In this document: one piece after another, positions 12,401 through 22,175 of the stretch
How the letters are laid out: each line of letters starts with the position of its first letter
How positions within the stretch are numbered: the stretch's first letter is position 1
Assembly: GCA_020086605.1 (NCBI GenBank)
Contig: JACBWW010000004.1
Location: 28,367,047 to 28,431,046, forward strand
Reading direction: 5' to 3'
Length of the DNA stretch: 64,000 nt
Origin: Lanius collurio
Lineage: Eukaryota; Chordata; Aves; Passeriformes; Laniidae
Position numbers and translations under genes: made by a program
Notes under the pieces: model-generated
Databases searched by the model: none
The model's input: only the letters and a program-made list of their open reading frames with translations
Told to the model about the DNA's origin: nothing

Positions 12401-13379
12401 GAGTAACTGAGAGGAGATTGCTTTAGACTTCCAACACTGTAAATTTTCCAAGTAATATTTTCTGAGTTTAGTATGCATGAATGAGTGTTCCCTTATCTGG
12501 CTTAAATATCTAGTGAGATTTTATCTGAAGCCTGTTGGGTAGTTCTGGAAACACACATAGAAATAGCACTGATCTTATCCTGGTGATAGGGTGCCTCGAA
12601 TCTCAAGCAGAGAGGACAGTGCTCAAGATGTGTACCAGCATCTTTTGAAAGGTTTTTATGAAAACCGTGTAAGATCTTTTAAATAAGGAGTTGTAGGAAA
12701 CTGCTGCTTAAAATGCCTGATTTACATTGAGTAACTGTAGCAAACTAGTTTAAATGAGGATATTGTGTTGTGCTAGTTGGGGAAGAGAGGGAAAAGAGGA
12801 CTTGGCCTATTTCTTCATTTGACTATGAGTCCTAAGAAAGGAATGAAGGTATCTGTGTGACAACTCTCATCACCCAGCAGGTTGCAAAGTACTGAGCATT
12901 AGACTGCCAAATTCTATGTGCATACAGTGCTACATAAGAGGCCATAGGTTACTGTGAACTTTCTGTTCTATCAGTGAAGGTTCAGGTGCCAGTCACTGCT
13001 AGAAGCAAGATCACAGATTAGGTGATCAGTGGCCTGGGTTATCCTGTTTCTGTGGTGCTGAGGGTCATGAATAAATATCAGTCAAGAAAGCCAAGAGTTG
13101 TCACTGCTTTACAGGTCAGATTTTGGTACGCATCTGTATTTGTTTGGCTTCTTGAGCATCGGTCTTGCATTCTGTATGCTATTTGAAATCTGGAATTTAG
13201 ATGATGCAAGGTAGCAGGTTTTAATTTCTCAAAGGTTTTGCTTCTTCTTAAAACTCAGAACAAGTATGTTCCAAGTTTAGTTTCCTTTTCCTGTGTTGTT
13301 TGCTGGGAACTGAATGGAACATTGCTACATAGCAGTGGAAGAATTCACATTAAACAACATTTATTTTCAAGCTCTTCAC
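6463..13379. other. Unique intronic sequence, no gene seen
   Basis: AT-rich non-repetitive sequence. The longest ORF here is 118 codons at 7780-8136; it has no recognisable domain and a composition typical of non-coding AT-rich DNA. A T17 run lies at 9396-9412 and a short TG run at about 11925-11940. Nothing else is supported. Confidence 0.55.
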
Positions 13380-13380
13380 A

Positions 13381-13480
13381 CAGAATTGTTTAGGCTGGAA
13401 AGGACTGCTTGAGATCATCTAGTCCAATGCCAAACTTCCTGCGTCATCTAAACATTAAGCTATAAAAAGACTGATGTGGG
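13381..13480 (-). mobile_element. CR1 LINE 3'-end fragment
   Basis: The stretch AGAATTGTTTAGGCTGGAAA followed by GATCATCTAGTCCAATGCC is the reverse complement of the conserved 3' end of avian CR1 elements. Only about 60-100 bp are recognisable, so it is a heavily truncated, diverged copy on the minus strand. An LTR that shares this motif is a less likely alternative. Confidence 0.7.
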
Positions 13481-15468
13481 CCAAATTTATTATCAGTCAG
13501 TGTTGTACGATTTTTTAAATCAGCCTTTACACTAGGCTTTTCAACAAGGACACAGTAAAAGAAACCATAATTTTAATAATTGTGAAATATTTTTAGAAAT
13601 TATTTTTGAGGTGTCACACCCATTTGACCAGTCTTTTATTTGATGTATTTGCTCAAATATACTTAGATTGACTAAACAAAAACAAGATAGGCAGTTTATC
13701 AGTGACAAGTGGCCAGTACAAAGGATTTTGTATGTGAATTTGATGTTAACAAGGAAAATTCTTCTGACCTAATCAGTTGAAGCCAACTTAAAGACTACAG
13801 CCAAACTAAAACACTTGCTGTCAAACACAGAGCTGCTTTTATGAAAATACAGGTGAAAGTATTGGATATCACTCAAGCACTAGAGTCTCTTTCTCATTCC
13901 CTGTTTAGGTAATTTGTTACTGCAGAAGGATATAGGCTTTTGGTTTGAGCTACAGACTTCTTTCTCCAGTACCTTTCAGTAGGTAGACACTAGTTTATAC
14001 AATGTACAATTGTGTGTTTCACCCTTGCATTTATGCTCACTGGAAGCATCTGCTAGAGATTTGCTGCATTGTTGCAGGCAGTGCCTAAGATTGCAGACAT
14101 GATTCCTGATCAACTGGGAAGGAATAAATTGGAGAATATTTGGCTTACATGTGAGGACTGGAAACTTCATCTGCAGGGTTGTTAGTAGTCAGTACAGGCA
14201 ATGTTAATGCAATATAATTGCAATGAAGCATGTAAAGGAAAGAAGTCCACTTTGTAGCCAGGCAGCTTTTAAGACAGCCTTACAGCTAATGTTCAAAGAC
14301 TAACCACAGACCTTGTGTGCTGGAAGTTGATCACTTCCTGTGATAGTTTATGTTTTAATGTATATTAAACAATTGCAAAAACTGTGGTTTGCGGCACAAC
14401 AACTCTGTGAACTCTCAGACTTTCTTACAGGCCACCCAAAAGAAGCAAATTTGGTATTTGCTCTTCATGGTGGTTCCTGATGCTGTTTGCCAAATGCTGC
14501 CGAGTTCCAGACCATGGTTTGGGAATGAGTGATACAGAGAGTCATGGAGAAGATGTTAGGAAGAGAGTAAGCCTAAGTCTGTAGGATACATTTGACCTAG
14601 AGAGGGATTCTGTGTCATCAAAGACCACGGGAGTTCCTGGCAGTTCCAGATGCATCAGCCCCCAGCTGCTCTGCTCACCTGGGTGCTGCCTCTGTCCTGC
14701 AAATTTGACAGCTATAAGACTGTGCTGTATAATTAACTACTTCCCTATATGCAAGTGAGCTGATCTGTTTCTCCAGGCCCAAGGAGGGCTCTGAAACACC
14801 CATTCCTTTTGTTCTCTTTTGGAATGAAGTTGAATCCTTTGGTAGAGACCAAGTGGGGGAGTATCAAAGATGGTCACTTCCTGCACTGCCATCAGTTAAT
14901 GCTCCTGGGGGCTTCTTTTCCTGCAGGTTATTATTTTAGAACCAGATATAAGAAACTCTTTCTTTCCTCCTGTCTTGCCTGCTTCTCTCCCAGCCTCTTC
15001 TAGAAAATGTCTGGTACTTTGCAATTTGGGTTGGCTTTGCACATCAAACCTTCCTATTTGTAGCTACCTGCTCTCAGAAAAATGAGTGAGTAGGAGAGAG
15101 GGTGAGCAGAATTACAAATATACCTACCCTTGTGTAGAGCTGGCCTCAGGCTAAGTCAAAGGGCTTTGGAGATTTGAGACCTTCTGGATACCTCCTGGAT
15201 TCTTTTCCTATTGTGTCATTTCCTTTCAGCAATGTTTGAACCTTCAAGCTCACCTGGGTGTGTTCACAGGCAGCCAGACCATTGTGAAAGAGAAATCAGA
15301 CACTTAGCCTTGGCAATAATTAACTCCCATAGCTTGTTTGTGCCTCTTTGTCATGCATTTATTGTCCCACGTTTTCTCACTTCTAAGGAAATTATTTTTG
15401 GCATTTCATCAGGTTTTTATGAATTGGAGCAAGTGCAGAATCAAATCATAAGGCTTGGATGCAGAGGA
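13481..15468. other. Unique intronic sequence, no gene seen
   Basis: No repeat or coding signal is recognised. A somewhat GC-richer stretch lies at about 14610-14700. Confidence 0.5.
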
Positions 15469-15737
15469 CCCTTCCTTCCTTCCTTCCTTCCTTCCTTCCG
15501 TCCTTCCTTCCGTCCTTCCTTCCTTCCTTCCTTCCTTCCTTCCTTCCTTCCTTCCTTCCTTCCTTCCTTCCGTCCTTCCTTCCGTCCTTCCTTCCGTCCT
15601 TCCTTCCGTCCTTCCTTCCGTCCTTCCTTCCTTCCTTCCTTCCTTCCGTCCTTCCTTCCGTCCTTCCTTCCGTCCTTCCTTCCGTCCTTCCTTCCGTCCT
15701 TCCTTCCTCCCTCCCTCCCTCCCTCCCTCCCTCCCTC
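15469..15737. repeat. Tetranucleotide microsatellite (TTCC)n with CCGT variants and a (CCCT)n tail
   Basis: About 270 bp of uninterrupted pyrimidine-rich tetranucleotides. CCTT is the base unit; CCGT variants occur at 15498, 15510, then 15570, 15582, 15594, 15606, 15618, then 15646, 15658, 15670, 15682 and 15694. Inside each block they are exactly 12 bp apart, giving a higher-order unit CCGTCCTTCCTT. The array ends in (CCCT)n at about 15706-15736. The minus strand is a GGAA-type polypurine repeat. Long ORFs through it on both strands (for example 15211-15819) are by-products of the repeat, which has no stop codons, and are not genes. Confidence 0.97.
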
Positions 15738-16386
15738 TTTTCCTTCTTCGCTCCCTTCCTCTCTCTCTTTGTCCCCCTTCCCTCCTGTCATGTTGGGGAT
15801 GGGTGAAGCTCAGTGCTAATGCTAGTGGCTTAGAAACATAATAAACAAGTTTTGTGTAGTGTTTCTTGCTAAGAGCCTGCTTGAGAAACCCCTAATCCTG
15901 TCTCCCAGACTGATAACCTTCTTGCCCTGAGCAGGGTGAGGAGGACTGGGTGAATTGCTCTACTCTTTGTGTAATGTGTGCTGAGCCCTGCAGAAAGGTA
16001 ACTGGTATCTCCCCTTGCCAGTACTGACATGTCAGGGCAAATAACACCAAGAAAAACAAGCCTGGCTATTTAAGTGTTGTGCTCCCTGACAGAAAATGGT
16101 GAAATCCATCATCTTGAATGCACAAATTCTCTCGATTATTTTAATCCTTATTAAAAAGAATGTCTTCTCCAAGATGACTTTTTTCAACTAGGGCCTCTTG
16201 CTTTGTCTTCACTGTGTACACACAGTGCTTAGCAGTACATTGGTGCCTGCTTAACAAAGCAGTGCTTGACAACTAGTAAAAAGAAGCTTCACAGCTATTG
16301 AGGGACATTAATAATATGTGAGTGAAACTTGATCTTTGTGATTAAAAAAGATTATTTTAAAGTGGAATATTATATATATATATGTC

Positions 16387-16402
16387 TCTTGTGTACACAA
16401 GA
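16387..16402. repeat. 16-bp perfect palindrome beside a TA run
   Basis: TCTTGTGTACACAAGA is its own reverse complement. It directly follows an ATATATATATATATG stretch, so the 30-bp region is prone to cruciform or hairpin formation. Confidence 0.85.
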
Positions 16403-16490
16403 ATGCTTTTTGCCTGTTTTGCCTTGGAGACTATATTGGAAGCAGGATTTGGGTCTATGTTGGAGCATTCCAAATTGACATGACTTTACA

Positions 16491-16556
16491 GTCATATAAA
16501 GTCATATCTACTGCTGTATAGATCTACAGTCATACAGTCATGTCTACTGCTGTATG
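16491..16556. repeat. Imperfect tandem duplication, unit about 38 bp
   Basis: GTCATATAAAGTCATATCTA and the following CTGCTGTATA (16491-16520) are echoed at 16529-16556 by GTCATACAGTCATGTCTACT and GCTGTATG. Two diverged copies are seen. Confidence 0.75.
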
Positions 16557-18200
16557 TGCAGTGAACTACTTCTCTAAAACTTCCCATTAAAATGTTTCAA
16601 GAGAACTCAGATGTACTTAGGCTGCAGTTTCAAAGAGCAAAGTGAGATGATGTACTAGTCCTTTCACCCAGTTCTTTGCTCCTCTGACTTACCTAGTTTA
16701 TGTGTTCACTGCACCTGGGAAAAAATATAAATTCCTGGACAGTTTTCTCCTCCCCTTTGCACTGGCTTCAGTGCTTATCTGGTCTTCTACTGAGCCATTG
16801 TATGCACTAGTACAAGAAGAAAGTACATGCAGTAAAACAAGTGGTTAATTTTCTGTAGAGTTAGCATGCTGAAGTGGCTTGGCTTGGTTCAGTGAGCTGA
16901 GAAGTTAATATGAGCAAGTTGGGATCATGGGAAGAAGATCTCCAGCATTTAGAGAGCCCTGAAAGTTGAAATTTATTCCTGATGTGTCTGTTGATTCTGC
17001 TATCAAAAATACTATTTTGAGAGTTCGTTGTCCTGTGTGAATTTAGTGGACTTACTGAAACTGGAGTCCAAAAGTCCTATCCTATTTTGAAAAGCATATT
17101 CTTCCAGATGGTATCTTTCTCAAATCTTGCATAATACTATTGTAATTTCATTATTGCTGGCATTTTTTCAGACACGGTCAGAGAATTTGGATGACTTGTA
17201 GCCATAACTTTCAAGATGAATAATTACAGGTAGTTCTGGTATTTGTTGTGGAGCCAATTAAAAGGTTGGATATTAGCTCCCTTGCCTGTGCTGTGCTTCA
17301 CAGCCCCTTCAATGCCAGCCTAAGGGTTTGTGGTGTCATGCAGTAAAATAGTTCACTGAAATAATCAAGGCTAAAAATAACCTTCTGAAAAAAATGTGGC
17401 ATGAGACAGTAATGAGTGGCTGAAGGTAAATAAGGCTGGTGATTTTTTAAGCCTGCTTTGCTGCTGAAACAGAAGCATTATGTAACTGCCCTGACAATGA
17501 TGATTCCCATCCATAAATGGCAAAATGACTATGGTAATATTTGTGGTGTCTACACCCAGTGCTTACTGATGTTCTCTAAAAGGCCACTTCTGTGATGCAC
17601 TTCTCCCCTTGTTCAATTTGGTTGGTGCAACTCTTTCAGGGGCCACCTGTGAGCTGGGTCAGGAAACATAAATGAATCTTAAAAGCCTGTATAGAAAGGA
17701 GAATAGATGAATTTAGTTCAAATTCTGACCACTGTCCCAGCTTGACAGGTTTTGCAGAAATAGTACTGGTGTGAGCTGCTCAGATTGTCAGTGCTATACA
17801 GGGAAACATCTGAGCCTCTGGGTATCTTTGATAAATGAGAAGGTCCTAAATTGCTGGAAGCATATGTTAGAACTTGGAAGTATTAAAAGCATACACGTGA
17901 AACTGGTATATTTTACTGTATTTTTGCCATTTACTGCCTATAATATATAAAAAAATTTCTGGCAACCGAAATGCTGTATACCCAGTTTTATTTAGGTCTA
18001 TCATAAGCTTTCTATTAAAGAATATTTTAGCATGATGATGTGGACACACAGAGGAACTGCGAAGTGTTGAACAAACCACATCTTAATCTGTAATTTCCAG
18101 GTTAGGCTCTTGTGTTTTATGTCCCCATTCGATGCAGACATTCATTTGGTATTAGACTTTGGGCATACTGGACGCAGGAAGGGGAGCAGTGAACTTTGCA

Positions 18201-18662
18201 GATCATAGAATAGTCTGAGTTGGATGGGACCTTGAAGATCATCTCATTCCAACCCCCGTGCCATGGGCAGGGCACCCTCCACTAGACCAGGCTGCTCAGA
18301 GCCCCTACCAACCTGGCCTTGAACATTTCCAGGGATGGGGCATCCACAGCTGCTCTGGGCATCCTGAGCCAGTGCCTCACCACCCTCACAGTGAAGATTT
18401 TCTTCCTTATATGCAATCTAAATCTAACCTCTTTCAGTTTAAAGCCATTCCCCCTTGTCCTGTCCCTACCTGCTCTCAGAAAAAGTCTCTTTCCAGCTCT
18501 CTTGTAGCCCCCTTTAGGTACTGGAAGGTGCTACAAGGTCTCCCTGGAGCCTTCTCTTCTCCAGGCTGAACGACTCCAACTCTCTCAGCCTGTCTTCATA
18601 GAAGAGGTGCTCCAGCTCTCTTATCATCTTCGTGGCCTACCTCTGGTTTGCTCTAGCAGATC
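18201..18662 (-). mobile_element. CR1 LINE, 5'-truncated, antisense
   Basis: The plus strand opens with GATCATAGAATAGTCTGAGT, the reverse complement of the canonical CR1 3' terminus. It runs through recognisable CR1 3'-UTR and end-of-ORF2 sequence (AACCCCCGTGCCATGGGCAG, GGCCTTGAACATTTCCAGGG, CTCTTCTCCAGGCTGAACGA) to about 18655. Only about 450 bp of a full-length element of several kb remain, as usual for CR1. The 8-mer GCAGATCA occurs at both edges (18198-18205 and 18656-18663). Antisense ORFs at 18258-18569 and 18319-18507 lie within it and are not genes. Confidence 0.95.
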
Positions 18663-21591
18663 AAATCAGAAATTAAAGGACAGCTAACAGAAATTCAGTA
18701 TTTCAGTTGTTAGGGTGGACTTTTTCTAAAAACTCTTCCTTCACACCTGAAAAGTAATTATTTTGAATTGCTTTGTAAATTAAAAAATCATGGGTTTTTA
18801 AGTGCTGTAATTATTCTGTGTCCAAATTCTGCATTTGGCAAAAGTAACATTTCCCATGAGCATGGGTGTTAATTGTCTTCTATCCACATCTCAGTGACAT
18901 TGCCTGCTACATTTTCTCAGAATTCCATGTGTTTGTAGCATTCTAATTTGTGCCCCAAACAGTGCTGTGATGTTTGTGACTGTAAATTTGCAGTGCATTG
19001 GCTTCAGTTTTGTTTAATGGCCGTTTCCATGGATTTGTGTTTGTTTAAAATAGTAAAGATTGACTCAAATTATTAACAGTTAGTCTGTAGGCCATTACAT
19101 CATGACAAAACCAAAGCATACTTGGAGAGCACTTACTTTTTTTCTCTCAGGATTGCTGAAATACAAAATACAGCTGTTCAGCAGTGCACATAGTATTTGG
19201 TAGCAGTACTAGAAGAAAAGAAACAATAAGGAGAAATGCAATGCTTAGTAAAGCTTCAATTTTCTTTTTAATAGAAAAAACTGTATCTCTGAATGCAGAT
19301 TTTAATAAAAATTAGTAGTGTTAAAATGGGATAAAGCTGTGCATCAGAATTTTGTGAACTGGTCATAACCTTTCAGTATTGCTGTTTCAGTATTTTCTAT
19401 GTAATAATTATTAATATTTTGTGTGTATCTGATTCTGGAGTCAGTGTGTGTCACTGAATGCCTATGCTTTATACTTGATTTATGTATCTTAATGTGCAGT
19501 GCCCAGTTGATGTTAATAGAATACATGGAATGGAAACATTGATCATTGATTTAATATTAAATGCAAATTATATTGCTTTTTCTATTGCTTTCCACTCCCA
19601 ATCAGCTTTCTACATGTAGTTTACATAAGCACATGGTGGGATGGTTAAAGTTGGAGCTTCTCTTGCAGGTAAGTGTCTTGCATCTCTCTTAGAACCCAGA
19701 GACATCTGTGAATAAGTAAATGGCAAATTATGTCCTTTAATTGAAATAGTAAGTAAAAATACATTAAGCCTCCAGAAGCTGAGCTTTTTTGAGAGTACTG
19801 CCTTGACTACTATTTCAGGTCCAATTGAATCAGCTGTTATGTGCGTTTGTTCTGAGTAACCTTCTCTTGAAGAAAAAGGTCTGTTAAGGTTAGAAATCAA
19901 ATTCTTTTCTATTACACAAATGAATTGCTTTCTGCTTGCCAGAGGCACTGCTTCAAAACAAAAGCAGCCCAACTCACAGTGAGTTAAAATATTTTACTCC
20001 TAAGTCATCATGTCTGGCTGCAGAGTGACCTCAGCCCTCTCCTGCTCTGAATCATTGTTGAGAACTCACGTGGTCTAAATGGACTGAGGTAGGTTTCAGT
20101 CCCAGAAACTGTTTGTCTTTTTATGTGTGGTGGCTAAATGAGTACAACATTGACATTGTTAGAAAGGGCACAGCTACACCCAGTTACTGTAGGTGTAGTA
20201 GCAGATTAACCACTCTAACTACTTTCATGTGTGTAATCTTTCTAATCTTGATCAGGTGGCCATGTTGCTTTTCTCCTGTGGCACGTAGACAGAGCTTGAT
20301 TGTGGTTTTGATCCTGAAACTGTTTTTATGGTGGCAGACAACTGTTTTTATATAGGGAGACAAAAAGAAAAAAGGAAAAAGGTATTGCATACAATGTTGA
20401 GAGGATTAGGCTGCAGTTATGGAAAAAAAACACAAACAACATGTATTTGAATTAAAGGAAGCTATTAAAGTGATCCTTCAAGAAACATCTGAGAGCAGTA
20501 CTTTTCATACTTACTCAGATTAATGTGAGCATGATGCAGTCTGTCTGAGAAGACCAGCACAGTTTCTGTCAGTACTATGTCAGGGAAGATATTTTGGAAT
20601 CAAAAAAGTTTTCCTGACTGATGATTCTTGCATTTAGAACCAAAACCATAAGTTGCGCAATTACAAAATTTACTGGTGAAAAAGCTATTAACACCTTCCC
20701 CTACTGTTACCCATTAGGGTATGAAGGAGAACTTGTTTTCTTTTGAAAGCAGAAAGGAGAGCTGGTTTCTCCTGGTACTTGTGAGTTACAGTAATCCTAG
20801 TTAGGCTATTTCGAATTTGTGAAGAGTGTATATTTTGGTTTTACTAGTTTTGCTTTCTGTTTTGCCAGGAAAGAAGAGCTTAAGAAATTCATTGGTAGCT
20901 CCTTAGTTGCTTCCAGCTCTTTGTTTTCTTCTACAGGTTTGTGATACTCTTGCCTAAGTTTCATTGTCTCTGAAAGGGAGTAACAATTTCTTGAACAGGT
21001 TTTTTTTTTTTAAGTAACTTCCCCGAGCTTATGTTTTCTTGTAATGGGAGTGTCCTTTACTCTCCCTTACTTATACTGTCACTCACTTCATGATCACAAT
21101 ACAAAACATATTCAGGACCTCTGAGATCCAGTCTAACAAGCATTAAGATCCAGTGAAAGAGTATATTGTAGTGTAACATGAATATATTAGCTGAGTAGCT
21201 CTGTACTGTGTTAAGTATGACAATAAAGCTATAGTTTTATCATGCGTGTAGTTTAGAAGAATAAACATGAAGCCTTCAATTTAGAAAATAATGGAGATCA
21301 AATACAGTAGCAGTTGCCATTGGAGCTGCATTCACAAGTTGCTTCTGTCATGTGGAACAGTACCTTATTATGCTCTCCTGCTTTATACTTAGACTTTTTT
21401 TATCCTTGTGATATCTGAGCATTAAATGATGTTACTGTAAGTAAGCTGCTGAATGCTGTTACCAACACCTGTTTCATGTGACTTTCTCTGTTCTGTATAT
21501 AAGGTGGGGGTTTTTTGTTAGACATAAGCTGTTTGGAAGTAATACTATTTGTATTATCTGATGTCTAGGAGATACTCTTTATACATATTTC
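18663..21591. other. Unique intronic sequence, no gene seen
   Basis: AT-rich, no recognised repeat. Contains the strongest ratchet-like CAG|GTAAGTG junction in the window at 19668/19669. Chance ORFs reach 120 codons (19610-19972, minus) without any family resemblance. Confidence 0.5.
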
Positions 21592-22175
21592 TGTCGTGTT
21601 TTCACCCCAGCCAGCAGCCAAGCCCCATGCAGCCGCTTACTCACATCCCAAGCAGCAGGACGGAAAGAGTCGGAAGGGTAAAATCCAGAAAACCCCTGGC
21701 TTGAGATAAAGACAGTTTAACAGGAAAAGCAAAAGCCATGCACACCAGCAAAGCAAAACAAGGAATTAATTCACCACTTCCCATGGGCAGGCAGGTGTTC
21801 AGCCATCTCCAGGAGAGCAAGACCCCATCATCTGTAATGGTGACTTGGGAAGACAAACACCATCACTCCAAATGTTCCTCCTTCTTCCCCCAGCTTTATA
21901 TACTGAGCATGATGCCATTTGGTCTGGAATGTCCCTTTGGTCAGTTGGGGTCACCTGCTCTGGCTGTGTCACCTCCCAACTTCCAATGCACCCCCAGCTT
22001 CCTCACCAGTGTGGCCTAGGGAAAGCAGAAAAGGCCTTGGCTCAGTGTAAGCCCTGCTCAGCAGTAAGAAAAACATCTCTATGTTATTAACTCTCTGTTC
22101 AGCACAAATCCAAAACATAGTCCTGTACTAGCCACTATGAAGAAAATAAACTCTACTCCAGCTGAAACCAGCACA
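21592..22175 (-). mobile_element. ERVL-type solo LTR, antisense
   Basis: Read on the minus strand it starts TGTGCTGGTTTCAGCTGGAG, continues TGCTGAGCAGGGCTTACACT, and ends GGGGTGAAAACACGACA. This matches the widespread avian ERVL LTR family as I remember it. A TATA box (sense TATATAAAG, plus-strand 21895-21903) sits in the middle and GTTAAACTGTCTTTATCTC lies toward the 3' end. The length is about 584 bp with TG...CA ends. The 5-bp flanks (ATTTC on the left, GACAT on the right) do not form a clean duplication, so the right boundary may be off by a few bases or the duplication has decayed. No internal retroviral genes are present. ORFs on either strand here are incidental. Confidence 0.88.

Larger units (their letters stand above)
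15738..18200. other. Intronic sequence with small palindrome and local duplication, no gene seen
   Basis: Mostly unique. It holds an imperfect 18-bp stem-loop CACTGTGT-AC-ACACAGTG at 16210-16227, a TA run near 16370-16383 followed by a 16-bp palindrome, and a roughly 38-bp imperfect tandem duplication at 16491-16556. Confidence 0.5.

Noticed and set aside
15211..15819. 202-codon ORF with PSFLPSFRPS repeats, plus overlapping long ORFs on both strands
   Set aside because: The tetranucleotide array lacks stop codons in any frame, so every frame stays open. No splice, promoter or conserved domain supports a protein.
18258..18569. 103-codon ORF with proline-rich start
   Set aside because: Lies wholly inside the antisense strand of a CR1 element.
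21641..22090. ORFs on both strands within the ERVL LTR
   Set aside because: LTRs are non-coding; the frames are incidental.
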